Of a stretch of 64,000 nt of DNA, positions 27,381 to 36,356 are shown piece after piece. The notes below the pieces were generated by a model. The model did no database searches. It had not been told where the DNA came from and worked only from the letters and a program-made list of their open reading frames with translations. The stretch comes from Acidobacteriota bacterium (lineage in GTDB: Bacteria; Acidobacteriota; Blastocatellia; RBC074): positions 62,001 through 126,000 of the forward strand of contig JAHBSF010000001.1 of NCBI GenBank assembly GCA_019639255.1, written 5' to 3'. Every line of letters starts with the position of its first letter. Position 1 is the first letter of the stretch. Position numbers and translations under genes: made by a program.

Positions 27381-27472
27381 ACAATTTCCGGATAAACTTC
27401 TTGCCCGGCAACTGTCTGATTCTATCCTTCATTTCCAGTCCAGGCAAAGCGTTCATCAAATCCGCCGCGCCG
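27381..27472 (-). pseudogene. Remnant copy of the 3' end of dprA
   Basis: About 92 bp matching the 3' end of the intact dprA gene at 31221-31312, with five visible mismatches, same strand and same stop codon. It encodes AADLMNALPGLEMKDR and the tail QLPGKKFIRKL. The remainder of dprA is missing. The two copies lie exactly 3840 bp apart and flank the TonB receptor gene in direct orientation. Confidence 0.85.
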
Positions 27473-27517
27473 GCTTGTTTGTCGCTGCGCTTTCTCACCC
27501 CCAGTTTGTTAATTAGC

Positions 27518-27545
27518 TTGCAATTCGGTCCCGGATAAATACAAT
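27518..27545 (+). promoter_or_regulatory. Putative promoter of the TonB receptor gene
   Basis: TTGCAA at 27518-27523, 16-bp spacer, TACAAT at 27540-27545, about 190 bp before the start codon, with element copy 6 in the leader. Inferred. Confidence 0.35.
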
Positions 27546-27583
27546 CTAATCCGGCCGCAGGCAATCGCAGGTAAATAGAAGCG

Positions 27584-27670
27584 CAACATTCGAAATGCAA
27601 CGAAAATCACGGGAAAGTTTAATATTTCCGTTTGTTCCGTGTAATTTCGTATGTTCCGTTATCTCTCTTT
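27584..27670. repeat. Palindromic intergenic element, copy 6 (left arm decayed)
   Basis: The right arm GTATGTTCCGTTATCTCTCT is intact. The left arm is degraded to CAACATTCGAAATGCAACG. Lies in the leader of the TonB receptor gene. Confidence 0.8.
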
Positions 27671-27736
27671 CTCCCTAAACCGAGAATTGCTGGCGCGTCG
27701 CGAAATTCCACTCAAATTTTATCAGGAGAAAATAAA

Positions 27737-30700
27737 ATGCCACCCATTCTGACCAGATTCGTACTCGCTGCGCTGTTTGTGGCGGCAGGCGCGCTGGGGG
27801 TTGCCCGGGCGCAGGCGCTTTACGGCAGCGTCATAGGAAATGTAACCGACCCGCAGGGAGCGTTGCTTCCGGGCGTAAGGGTTGTAATTACGAACACGGG
27901 CACCGGCTTGTCGTTGGATGCCACCACCGACGAGAGCGGGGCTTATGTGTTCCGCAATCTGTTGCCGGGCAATTATGATATGGTTTTGTCCCACTCGGGT
28001 TTCAGGGAACTGCGACAATCGGGCATTTCCGTTACGGCGGGCAACCCGAGGCGTTTAGACGTCACGCTGCAGATCGGAGCGGCGCAGGATACCGTTACGG
28101 TGACGGCCGACGCTGCGACCCTTCGCACCGAAAAGGCCGACCTGAGTACGGAAATCAATTCGCTCCAGGTAATTTCGCTGCCGCTTAACCAGTACCGCAA
28201 CTATCAAACGCTGCTCAACCTGGTTCCGGGCGCGACCCCCGTGCAGTTCCAGAACGCGGAAATCGATACGCCGGGCCGTTCATTGCGCACCTGGGTCAAC
28301 GGCACGCAGCCGAACAGCAACACCACGCGCGTAGACGGGGCGGTATCGGTCAACGTATGGCTGCCGCACCACGCCGGGTATATTCAGCCGGTAGAGACCA
28401 TCGAAACAGTCAACATTGCGACCAACAACTTCGACGCCGACATCGGTATGGCGGGCGGTGCGGCCCAAACCGTGGTCACCAAATCCGGAACCAACGAGTT
28501 CAGAGGCTCGGCGTTCTGGTTCTTCAACGGCGACAAGCTCAATGCCAACAGCTTCTTCAACAACGCCAACGGTCTGGTGCGAGCCCCATTGTCGCGCAAT
28601 ACTTTCGGCGGTACGGTCGGCGGCCCGATCAAGAAGGACAAGGTCTTCTTTTTCACCTCCTGGGAGCAATTCCGGGATCGCCGCACCGGCAATTTCACCT
28701 ACACCGTGCCGACCGACAAGATGCGCAACGGCGATTTCTCCGAAGTTGCCGCATCCTATGCCAACTTCCGGCTTTTCAACCCGAACACGGGAGACGCCAC
28801 GTCGGGTGTGGGCCGCGAAGCGTTCGCCAACTTCATGATCCCGAGCGCGATGATCAGCCCGATCGCAAGGTCGGTAATGAACTTTTACCCCCGGGTCAAC
28901 TCTACGAGAGACATCAACGCCAACCAGCTCCTCGACGACTTCATACAACAGCGCACGGTCGAGGTGGATCGCGGCAACTATGACGGGAGGCTCACCTGGC
29001 AACGCACGCGCGAGCATTCGATCTGGGGCAAGTTCTCGACCCTGCGCGCCAACGTCATAGACAATTTCCAACTGGGCTTCGATGAAGGCAGTCTCGGCGA
29101 TACCAAAGTCTACGTCGTCAGCATCGGTCACACCTGGACGCTTAGTCCGACGCTCCTGCTCGACGGCAATTTCGGATATAACCGGCAGGATCAGACCGTT
29201 ACCGGTCCGGACTTCGGCACCAACTTCGGTCTCGATCTCGGCATTCCCGGCGTTAACGATCCGAACGACATCCGCGCGAGCGGTTTGCCCACCTTCAATA
29301 ACGGCTACAGCATCGGCACGACGCCGAACTGGATGCCGCTATTCCGCAAGGAGGTCAACTACAGCTTCAGCAGCGCGCTGACCAAGATCTTCCCCAAGCA
29401 CGAACTGAGGCTCGGCATCGACATCGTCAAGCTGGAACTGAATCACCGGCAGGCCGAGTTCGGAAACTTCGGACTGAAGGGCGGATTCACCTTCAGCGGC
29501 AACATCACCGGCGCGCCGAATTACGTTGCGCTGCAATGGAACTCGTTTGCCGCTTTCCTGCTCGGCCGCGCTAGCTTCTTTTCCAAGGACGTGCAGACCG
29601 AGGATATGACGGGCCGCGAGTGGCAGAATGCGTTTTACATACGCGACCGCTGGCGCATAACGCCGAATCTGACGGTAAATCTGGGGCTGCGCGTCGAACA
29701 CTACCCGCTGATGACGCGCGCCAACAGCGGCATCGAACGGCTCGATTACAGCACCTACACGGTGCTGCTCGGCGGCCGCGGAGATGTGCCGAAGGATGTC
29801 GGTCTCAAGCTCAAGAACTGGTATCTCGCGCCGCGTCTGGGCGTGGCCTACCGCGTCGGCGACAATTCGGTTATACGCGTCGGCTACGGACGAACGATCA
29901 ATCCGCTGCCGTGGTCGCGCCCGCTGCGCGGTTCATTCCCGTATGACATCACGTTCAACAATACGGCCGAACAATTCGCTACCTTAACGACTCTCAATTC
30001 CGGCATCCCGGCCGTGCCGATCCCGGATTTCAGCTCCGGCCGCGTGCGGCTGCCGGTAAACGTCTTTATGCGGTCGCCGAACTTTGATTTCGAGGCCTTC
30101 CCGGGCGCGGGCAGGGGGCTGGATCGCGCCGTCATCCAGCAGTACAACGTCGCATTTGAGCACAAGCTGCCGTGGGACGTAATCACCGAGGTGGCATACG
30201 TCGGAACCCGCACCGACAGCGGTTACGCCGATCTGAATATCAACTACGGCGAACCCGGAGGCGGAAACGCCGCGCGCAAGTTCTTCTCCGTCGCCGGCAA
30301 CACCGCCATCAACGACTGGGGCGCACGCACCCGGAGCCGCTACAACTCGCTGCAGGTTGCAATCAACCGGCCATTCACCAAAGCGCTGATGCTCAAGGGC
30401 GCCTACACGCTGAGCAAGGCCAGGAACATGGCCGACGAAGACGGCTGGGTCGGGCTGACCTGGAACCATCCCTTGAAGTTCGAAGACAACTTCGCGCTGG
30501 CGGGTTTTGACCGTACCCACATCTTTCAGATGGGCTTCGTCTACGGTCTGCCCTTCCTCCGGGACGCCTCCAACCTGACGGGCAAACTGCTGGGCGGCTG
30601 GCAGCTCAACGGCATCTATGCCAAATACTCCGGTACGCCGTTTTCCATCGGCGGAGTCAACAACGCGCTCAACTGCCAGGGCTGCGGCAGTGTGTTCATC

Positions 30701-31075
30701 AACGTCAACGGCGACCCGAAACCCGTGGGCCGGGTCGGGGCGTATTCGACCGAGACTTACTATGACAAGAGCCTGTTTTCGCAGCCGACCGGCGTTGCGA
30801 AGCAGGGGTTCGGCACCTCGGCGCGCAACCAGTTCCGCCGTCCGCGCGTGTGGAACCTCGATCTCTCGCTGTTCAAACAGTTCAGACTGACCGAACGGCT
30901 GCAGCCGGAATTCCGCCTCGAGGCGGTCAACGTGTTCAACCACGTAAACTGGGGGGCTCCGGTGACCGGATTTACCGCGAATAACTTTCTGGAGTTCATT
31001 CCGGCAAACGCCGAAAACGGCACAAACACTCCGGGCGCCCGGCGTGTCCAACTCGGTCTGCGCTTGGCTTTCTAA
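27737..31075 (+). CDS. TonB-dependent receptor, Oar-like, with carboxypeptidase-regulatory N-terminus
   Basis: Outer-membrane beta-barrel, 1112 aa. ATG 27737 has AGGAGA 7 nt upstream; an apparent N-terminal extension reads through element copy 6 and is rejected. Signal peptide about 1-27 ending VARAQA; CarboxypepD_reg-like domain about 30-115 (GNVTDPQGALLPGV, then TTDESGAYVFRNLLPGNYD); plug domain about 120-230; barrel to the C-terminal aromatic residue, LGLRLAF. This architecture is abundant in Acidobacteriota and related to Oar of Myxococcus. Substrate probably large organic material but cannot be read from the sequence. The gene is flanked by direct repeats of the dprA 3' end. Confidence 0.92.
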   Translation: MPPILTRFVLAALFVAAGALGVARAQALYGSVIGNVTDPQGALLPGVRVVITNTGTGLSLDATTDESGAYVFRNLLPGNYDMVLSHSGFRELRQSGISVTAGNPRRLDVTLQIGAAQDTVTVTADAATLRTEKADLSTEINSLQVISLPLNQYRNYQTLLNLVPGATPVQFQNAEIDTPGRSLRTWVNGTQPNSNTTRVDGAVSVNVWLPHHAGYIQPVETIETVNIATNNFDADIGMAGGAAQTVVTKSGTNEFRGSAFWFFNGDKLNANSFFNNANGLVRAPLSRNTFGGTVGGPIKKDKVFFFTSWEQFRDRRTGNFTYTVPTDKMRNGDFSEVAASYANFRLFNPNTGDATSGVGREAFANFMIPSAMISPIARSVMNFYPRVNSTRDINANQLLDDFIQQRTVEVDRGNYDGRLTWQRTREHSIWGKFSTLRANVIDNFQLGFDEGSLGDTKVYVVSIGHTWTLSPTLLLDGNFGYNRQDQTVTGPDFGTNFGLDLGIPGVNDPNDIRASGLPTFNNGYSIGTTPNWMPLFRKEVNYSFSSALTKIFPKHELRLGIDIVKLELNHRQAEFGNFGLKGGFTFSGNITGAPNYVALQWNSFAAFLLGRASFFSKDVQTEDMTGREWQNAFYIRDRWRITPNLTVNLGLRVEHYPLMTRANSGIERLDYSTYTVLLGGRGDVPKDVGLKLKNWYLAPRLGVAYRVGDNSVIRVGYGRTINPLPWSRPLRGSFPYDITFNNTAEQFATLTTLNSGIPAVPIPDFSSGRVRLPVNVFMRSPNFDFEAFPGAGRGLDRAVIQQYNVAFEHKLPWDVITEVAYVGTRTDSGYADLNINYGEPGGGNAARKFFSVAGNTAINDWGARTRSRYNSLQVAINRPFTKALMLKGAYTLSKARNMADEDGWVGLTWNHPLKFEDNFALAGFDRTHIFQMGFVYGLPFLRDASNLTGKLLGGWQLNGIYAKYSGTPFSIGGVNNALNCQGCGSVFINVNGDPKPVGRVGAYSTETYYDKSLFSQPTGVAKQGFGTSARNQFRRPRVWNLDLSLFKQFRLTERLQPEFRLEAVNVFNHVNWGAPVTGFTANNFLEFIPANAENGTNTPGARRVQLGLRLAF

Positions 31076-31092
31076 ATCAAACTACACAACAT

Positions 31093-31205
31093 TGGGACAA
31101 AAAAGAGAGATAACGGAACAAACGAAAAAAGACGGAACAGACGGAAATATCAGACTTTTCCCTGATTTTCGTCGCATTTCGTTTGTTCCGTTATCTCTTG
31201 TCCCA
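31093..31205. repeat. Palindromic intergenic element, copy 7 (extended arms)
   Basis: Arms extend outwards to TGGGACA/TGTCCCA beyond the usual AGAGATAACGGAACAAACGA/TCGTTTGTTCCGTTATCTCT core, making this the longest copy. Sits between the converging TonB receptor and dprA genes. Confidence 0.9.
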
Positions 31206-31218
31206 CTCATCCCGCCAC

Positions 31219-32346
31219 TCACAACTTCCGGATAAACATCTTGCCCGGCAACTGTCTGATTCTGTCCTTCATTTCCAGTCCAAGTAAAGCGTTCATCAAA
31301 TCCGCCGCGCCGAGCCCTACCGCGCCTATAAGTTCGTCGATGTGCCGCGTAGCGTCGGGATATAATTCCTTCAATACCACACGCTCTTCAGGCGTCAATT
31401 CCACTTCATCGAAGCCCGGCTGCACGGGGCCGCTCACACCGGCGGAGCCCGAAACCAGAACCTTTTCCTTGAGTCGCCGCGGCAACTCCTCGACTATATC
31501 CTCCCATCCCCTTACCAGCTTTGCGCCGTCCTGTATCAGCAGGTGCGGGCCGAAAGAATTCGCCGAAGTAATCGGTCCCGGCACGGCAAACACCTCGCGC
31601 CCCTGATCGCCTGCCAGCCGCGCCGTAATCAGCGATCCGCTGTGTTCCGCCGCCTCCACGACGAGCACACCCCAGCACAACCCGCTCAATACCCGGTTGC
31701 GATACGGAAAATTCTGCGCAAGCGGCGGAGTCTCCATCGGAAATTCCGAAAGTACGGCCCCGCTCTCGATTATCTCCCTCGATAGCGGCCCGTGCTCCTT
31801 CGGATACGTCGCATCTATACCCGTGCCTGTAACCGCAATCGTGCGCCCGCCGCCGGCAAGCGCTCCGTGATGCGCCGCCGCATCGATGCCCCTTGCAAGA
31901 CCCGATACTATCGTTACTCCGCGCGCAGCCAGATCGCGCGCCAGACGCTCGGCTGCATTGATGCCGTAAATCGTAGCGCGCCGCGACCCGACTACGGCAA
32001 GACACGGCTGCACGAGCGCCGCCGCCAGATCCCCGCACACATAGAGCACTATCGGCGGATCAAAAAGTTCGCGCAGCGCCGCCGGGTAAGACTCGTCGTC
32101 GCGCACGAGGATCGCTGCTCCGAACCGCTCGGCGCGCTCCACTTCGGTTGCCGCGCGTTCGAGAATCGTAGAACTCAGAATTTCGCTGATTGTTTCGTGC
32201 TTGAGGCCTGCTTCTTCAAGCTCGCGGCGAGTGGATGTGAATACTCTTGCAGGTGTTCCAAACAGATCGATGAGTTGATTGGCCGTGCGCGGTCCAATTC
32301 CGCGCACAAGATTGAGCGCAACCCAGTCGGTTACGTCCTGACGCAT
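31219..32346 (-). CDS. dprA: DNA-processing protein A
   Basis: 375-aa DprA/Smf, the RecA loader that protects incoming single-stranded DNA during natural transformation. An N-terminal helix-hairpin-helix region (VRGIGPRTANQLIDLFG) is followed by the Rossmann-like DprA core with VVGSRRATIYG, VSGLARGIDAAAHHGAL and SGSLITARLAGDQGREVFAVPG, and a C-terminal winged-helix DML1-like domain (about 305-375). Full length for the family. Converges on the TonB receptor across element copy 7. A short copy of its 3' end occurs at 27381-27472. Confidence 0.95.
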   Translation of the reverse strand: MRQDVTDWVALNLVRGIGPRTANQLIDLFGTPARVFTSTRRELEEAGLKHETISEILSSTILERAATEVERAERFGAAILVRDDESYPAALRELFDPPIVLYVCGDLAAALVQPCLAVVGSRRATIYGINAAERLARDLAARGVTIVSGLARGIDAAAHHGALAGGGRTIAVTGTGIDATYPKEHGPLSREIIESGAVLSEFPMETPPLAQNFPYRNRVLSGLCWGVLVVEAAEHSGSLITARLAGDQGREVFAVPGPITSANSFGPHLLIQDGAKLVRGWEDIVEELPRRLKEKVLVSGSAGVSGPVQPGFDEVELTPEERVVLKELYPDATRHIDELIGAVGLGAADLMNALLGLEMKDRIRQLPGKMFIRKL

Positions 32347-32401
32347 GGCAGTGTTCCCCTTTCGGCTGAGGCGGCCACGCCCGCGTATTATAAAGACAAG
32401 G

Positions 32402-32459
32402 TGGAGAATGGAACAAACGAAAAAACGGAAACCGACGGAAACTATCTGACTCTCTCATC
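32402..32459. repeat. Palindromic intergenic element, copy 8 (degenerate half)
   Basis: GAATGGAACAAACGAAAAAACGGAA is recognisable as the left arm. The right arm is reduced to TGACTCTCTCATC and overlaps the stop codon of the kinase gene. Between dprA and the kinase gene. Confidence 0.55.
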
Positions 32460-33459
32460 GTTCGACGACGATGGGTTTGAGGATCGCGCAGCCCTCCTTA
32501 TGGAAGGCTTCCTTCAAGCGTGTATACATCGCTTCGTCCTCATACGTTCCTATGACCGAACCGCCCGAACCGGCAAACTTCGCTGACGCTCCGATCTTTC
32601 TGGCGAGTTCGACCATACATATATGTTTCAGATTGAGATCGTAAATACTGCGCCGGCGGTCGAAATTTTCGTTCATCAGTCGAGCAAGCTCGGCGTGATC
32701 GCCTTTGAGCAGCGCCTCGCGCGCCTCGCGCGCAATCTCGGCAATCCTCGAGATTGCGTCGATTACCGCGCGTTCGCCGCTGTCGTAGCGCTCGCGTATG
32801 TTGTTGTGAAAGACATCCGATACTTCGGCAAGCTCCTGCTGATATGCGATGTAAATCGGGGGCAGCAGCGCCGCATCCATGCTTTCATACAACCCGTGTT
32901 TGTGTTCTTCCATAAACTCCCGATTGAAGTCCATGTAGACGAGCCCTTCGTAGACCTGCGCGACGCGATCCTGCAAGCCCGCCGTAATGCCTATTTCGCG
33001 CGTTTCGGTTTCCAGTATCAGGTTCGGCAGGATTTCCTTCTTTATATCGATTTCGTAAAAAGCCATAAGCGCGCGCATCACGGCCGTGATGATTGCGCTC
33101 GATCCGGCCAGCCCCACCTGCCGCGGAATCGTCGACCCGTAACGCAGGGAAAAATTGCGCGCCGGCAGTTCGATTTTTTGCTCACGGCAATAATCGGCGA
33201 AGCGTTTGATTGCGGCCTTGACCAGGCGCATGCCGCCGTAATAGCCGTTGATTTCCAGATCGTGCAGCATCTGTGTGAGCGTATTGAAGCGGCACTGATC
33301 CTGGCGCGTAGGAATGATTTCGATTTCCGGCCATTCGTATATGATCGCTTCGGCGGCGAAGTTCCTGACAATCAGGCTTATGGTCCTGCCGTTATAGCCG
33401 TCCGAGGGATTGCCCACGAGTCCGGCTCGCGCATAGGCTTTAGTCCGAATTATGTTCAA
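32455..33459 (-). CDS. GHMP-family sugar kinase, glucuronokinase-like
   Basis: Soluble kinase, 334 aa. GHMP landmarks: N-terminal [19 protein letters not shown], the ATP-binding glycine-rich loop [16 protein letters not shown] (about 110-125), and the C-terminal motif [14 protein letters not shown]. The pattern resembles glucuronokinase-type members that phosphorylate sugar acids to 1-phosphates, but the substrate is inferred. TTG 33459 is the chosen start: it is preceded by GGGAGA and overlaps the last 20 nt of galU, implying translational coupling. The open frame continues upstream inside galU and is antiparallel to nothing functional. With GalU it would form a sugar-1-phosphate to UDP-sugar route. 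Confidence 0.82.
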   Translation of the reverse strand: MNIIRTKAYARAGLVGNPSDGYNGRTISLIVRNFAAEAIIYEWPEIEIIPTRQDQCRFNTLTQMLHDLEINGYYGGMRLVKAAIKRFADYCREQKIELPARNFSLRYGSTIPRQVGLAGSSAIITAVMRALMAFYEIDIKKEILPNLILETETREIGITAGLQDRVAQVYEGLVYMDFNREFMEEHKHGLYESMDAALLPPIYIAYQQELAEVSDVFHNNIRERYDSGERAVIDAISRIAEIAREAREALLKGDHAELARLMNENFDRRRSIYDLNLKHICMVELARKIGASAKFAGSGGSVIGTYEDEAMYTRLKEAFHKEGCAILKPIVVER

Positions 33460-34333
33460 GCAGTATCTCCCGCGCGCGCGCGCGCAACCCTGCGCCGTAT
33501 ACCGGATCCGTAAGCGCGAACTCGACGAAGGTTTCAAAGTAGCTCTCGAAGTTGCCGATGTCGTAGCGTTTTTCCTCCGGTCCGAGGCGCACGCCAATGA
33601 TGCGTCCGCCTTCATTGAGCATCAGCCTTATCGCATCGGTGATCTGAAGTTCGCCCCTGCGATCGAAAGGCGTGCGGCGGATGGCGTCGAATATGCCGGG
33701 CGCAAACACATAACGCGCAGCAATTGCAAGATTGCTCAGCGCATCCGCCGGCTTCGGCTTTTCGATCAGATCCGCGATCTCGAATACATCGCCGATTGCC
33801 GCGGGCGCGACGATGCCGTAAAGCGATGTATGCTCGACCGGCACCTCTTCAACCGCGATGACTGCAACGGCGTCGTGCTTTTCAAAAGCTTCAACAAGGC
33901 GTTCGACTATCTGCGAAGGCTTTCGCCTTCCGATGATCGAATCTCCAAGCGCTACGACGAAGGGTTCCGTTCCGGCGAAATGTTCGGCGCACAGTATTGC
34001 GTCGCCGAGTCCCTTTTGCTGCCGTTGCCGCGTGTAGAGAAAATGCACGGCCGATTGCGCATCGGCGAGTTCGGCGAGCAGGTCCTCCCTTCCGGTTTCG
34101 CGCAGCATTCTTACCAGTTCCGGATCATCGTCGAAATGATCCTCGATCGAACTCTTGCCTCGCCCGGTCACAAAAAGCAACCGTTCAATACCCGAAGCCT
34201 GCAGCTCGTCCACGACGTACTGCACGATCGGTTTTTTCCCTACGGGCAGCATTTCCTTGGGCTGCGATTTGGTTGCGGGCAACAGGCGCGTACCCAACCC
34301 GGCCACCGGCACAACTGCGTTGCGAATGGACAA
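33440..34333 (-). CDS. galU: UTP-glucose-1-phosphate uridylyltransferase
   Basis: Nucleotidyltransferase making UDP-glucose from UTP and glucose-1-phosphate, 297 aa. Signature [26 protein letters not shown] at the N-terminus carries the nucleotide-binding GxGTR; later motifs are [19 protein letters not shown] and KRYDIGN. TTG 34333 is preferred because AGGAGG lies 5 nt upstream; a GTG at 34351 would place that site inside the gene. Overlaps the downstream GHMP kinase by 20 nt, so the two are likely co-translated. Role in cell-envelope polysaccharide or storage sugar supply. Confidence 0.92.
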   Translation of the reverse strand: MSIRNAVVPVAGLGTRLLPATKSQPKEMLPVGKKPIVQYVVDELQASGIERLLFVTGRGKSSIEDHFDDDPELVRMLRETGREDLLAELADAQSAVHFLYTRQRQQKGLGDAILCAEHFAGTEPFVVALGDSIIGRRKPSQIVERLVEAFEKHDAVAVIAVEEVPVEHTSLYGIVAPAAIGDVFEIADLIEKPKPADALSNLAIAARYVFAPGIFDAIRRTPFDRRGELQITDAIRLMLNEGGRIIGVRLGPEEKRYDIGNFESYFETFVEFALTDPVYGAGLRARAREILLEHNSD

Positions 34334-34372
34334 ATCTTCCTCCTGAATCACTCCACACGACTTCGGGAAATA

Positions 34373-34472
34373 AAAGAGAGATAACGGAACAAACGAAATA
34401 AAACGAAAATCACGGAACAGTTGAATATTTCCGTAGTTTTCGTCTCATTTCGTATGTTCCGTTATCTCTCTT
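34373..34472. repeat. Palindromic intergenic element, copy 9
   Basis: Near-perfect copy: AGAGAGATAACGGAACAAAC left arm and GTATGTTCCGTTATCTCTCT right arm, interior ACGAAATAAAACGAAAATCAC, centre TTGAATATT. Between dtd and galU, both on the minus strand. Confidence 0.93.
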
Positions 34473-34494
34473 CAATCTCACGCTTTTTTGGCGC

Positions 34495-34950
34495 TCAGCC
34501 CTTCTTCGTCTCCGCCGTATCGAGCCAGATCGTCACCGGCCCCGTATTATGAATTTCGACGAGCATATCGGCCTGAAACTCACCCGCAGCTACGCGAAAC
34601 CCCATCGAGCGCAGCCGCGCTATGAAATCTTCAACAAGCGGCGCCGCAACTTCGGGGCGCGCAGCTTCGGTAAAACCCGGACGCCTCCCGCGCCTGCAAT
34701 CGGCATAAAGCGTAAATTGCGAGACTACGAGCATTTCCGCGCCCACGTCCAGCGCCGAAAGATTGAATTTTCCATCCGCGTCGCTGAATATGCGCAGGTT
34801 TGCGATTTTGTCGGCCAGCACGCCTGCTTCCGCCGAAGTATCGCCTGCGCCCACGCCGAGCAGAATTACCAACCCGCCGCTGATTTCGCCTACCGTGCGG
34901 CCATCAATCCTCACGCTTCCATGGACTACCCGCTGCAAAAGCGCCCGCAT
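34495..34950 (-). CDS. dtd: D-aminoacyl-tRNA deacylase
   Basis: 151 aa, full length. Hydrolyses D-amino acids (and glycine on tRNA-Ala) from mischarged tRNAs in the cytosol. The N-terminus MRALLQRV, the catalytic SQFTLYADCRRGRRPGF loop and the second conserved loop NTGPVTIWLDT (the GP-cisPro motif) are all present. ATG 34950 gives the canonical N-terminus. The NurA-like gene ends 22 bp upstream on the same strand, so the two may be an operon. Confidence 0.95.
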   Translation of the reverse strand: MRALLQRVVHGSVRIDGRTVGEISGGLVILLGVGAGDTSAEAGVLADKIANLRIFSDADGKFNLSALDVGAEMLVVSQFTLYADCRRGRRPGFTEAARPEVAAPLVEDFIARLRSMGFRVAAGEFQADMLVEIHNTGPVTIWLDTAETKKG

Positions 34951-34972
34951 ACTTTCCCGCGCCCTCCTCTGA

Positions 34973-36172
34973 TCATCTTCTTCGTGATTTGCTCGCCGCC
35001 TTTTGCGAAACGCGCGCCGTAATGCCTTCGCGCTCGGCGAACTTCTCTACCATCAACCTGAACGCTTCGCGATCGCGCGCCGACAGCACGGCTGCGGCGT
35101 CCGCGGCTTCGAGTGCGTAGGGATATCCGTTGCCCACGATTACTTCGGCGCGCACCAGATCGAGCGTTTCGTCGAGCAATCCGGTTTCAAATACCCAGCA
35201 CGGAACGTCGAGCCGCGCCGGGGGCGAAGCGCTGTTTGTCTTCAGATAAACGAATCCCACGCCGCGCCGATATTCGGCGAAGCGTTCGAGCACGCCGGGT
35301 TGTCTGCGGTCGGCGCTGCCGCGCGCGCAGACAAAAAACGGCGTGCGGTCGCCCCATTGCATGCCCTCTCCGGCAAGACGCGCATCGTCGATCCGCCCGG
35401 CTTCGCGCAGTTCAAAACAGTTTGCAAGCATATGTACAAGATCGCGGGCATAACTTGTATCGACATAGCCCACGAGCGGCACGCGGGTACGTTCGGATGT
35501 GCGGAGCAGATCCAGTACCGCATCTATGTAAGCGGCGCGCATCTCTTCGTGCAACCTGTCGGCGAAGGATATTACGAGCGAACTGTCAAAGAGAGCCAAC
35601 GGCATTCGTCGTGGTGCTTCAGCCGCAATATCTTCCATCCATCTTTTGATGGCTTCCGCCTCGCGCACAAAACGCCGCAAATTTACGGGCTGTTCGGAAA
35701 TCTGCTGCTCGCCGACGAACTCCGAAAGCAGTTCGTCGGGACCGAGCAGGTCGAGTGCGGCGTCTTTCGTATACCTTCCGTCGCGCGTGTGACGGTTATC
35801 GAACCATGCAATCTGCACGGCGGCTACCGGCAACGCCATGTCCGAAGACGGAGGAATCTGGCTGCCGTCGACGGCGAATACGGGATGATCGAGCAGAATT
35901 TCAGAAGCCCACTGCCGCGCCTCTTCGTGATTGCTCCAGCGCTGAGTGAAATTTACGCGGAGATCCGGCGCCGAACTGAACTCCGGCGTAGGCAGCGCGC
36001 CCGGAGTCGGCGTTGATGCAAGACGCACGTCGAGTTCATCGCGCGTCATCTGCGCGAGCCGTCCGAGAGCCTCGGCGTAGGTTTCCGTTTCGGTGCGAAC
36101 CTCGTCATTGAAGGCGCGGAAACACGCCCGCTTTGCTTGAAGTCCGGCCAGCACCTGTTGGCGTAGTATCAT
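34973..36172 (-). CDS. NurA-like nuclease domain protein
   Basis: 399 aa, predicted NurA-fold nuclease. The core begins near residue 125 with FAVDGSQIPPSSD, the metal-binding Asp motif of NurA, followed by LPLALFDSSLVISF, VPLVGYVDTSYARDLVHML and a C-terminal segment with EVIVGNGYPYALEAAD. NurA proteins are 5'-3' DNA nucleases that normally act with the HerA translocase in end resection; no HerA is visible here. The N-terminal 120 residues are helical. ATG 36172 is chosen; the open frame beyond it is antisense to the divergent gene. No strong ribosome-binding site. dtd follows downstream. Confidence 0.75.
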   Translation of the reverse strand: MILRQQVLAGLQAKRACFRAFNDEVRTETETYAEALGRLAQMTRDELDVRLASTPTPGALPTPEFSSAPDLRVNFTQRWSNHEEARQWASEILLDHPVFAVDGSQIPPSSDMALPVAAVQIAWFDNRHTRDGRYTKDAALDLLGPDELLSEFVGEQQISEQPVNLRRFVREAEAIKRWMEDIAAEAPRRMPLALFDSSLVISFADRLHEEMRAAYIDAVLDLLRTSERTRVPLVGYVDTSYARDLVHMLANCFELREAGRIDDARLAGEGMQWGDRTPFFVCARGSADRRQPGVLERFAEYRRGVGFVYLKTNSASPPARLDVPCWVFETGLLDETLDLVRAEVIVGNGYPYALEAADAAAVLSARDREAFRLMVEKFAEREGITARVSQKAASKSRRR

Positions 36173-36263
36173 AGGCAGCACATCATGAGCCGTGGCCGCC
36201 CCGGTTGACAACCGAAAGAACAGGGAACATTGAATATGCCGAATGAAAACACCGTGTTCCATG

Positions 36264-36292
36264 TTGACTTGCGGATTTGCTTGTAGTGATAT
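36264..36292 (+). promoter_or_regulatory. Putative sigma70-type promoter
   Basis: TTGACT at 36264-36269, 17-bp spacer, TGATAT at 36287-36292, 64 bp before the start of the Solibacter-domain gene, in the divergent gap next to the NurA-like gene. Confidence 0.5.
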
Positions 36293-36356
36293 TGCATTCC
36301 ACGCCGTCCTCGTTCGGGCGCTTCCGGCGCTCGATGCATCAAGTGCGGGAGATACA

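Noticed and set aside
33460-33615. N-terminal 52-residue extension of the GHMP kinase
   Set aside because: Lies wholly inside galU in another frame, with low-complexity Ser/Thr/Arg composition; TTG 33459 with GGGAGA gives the family start.
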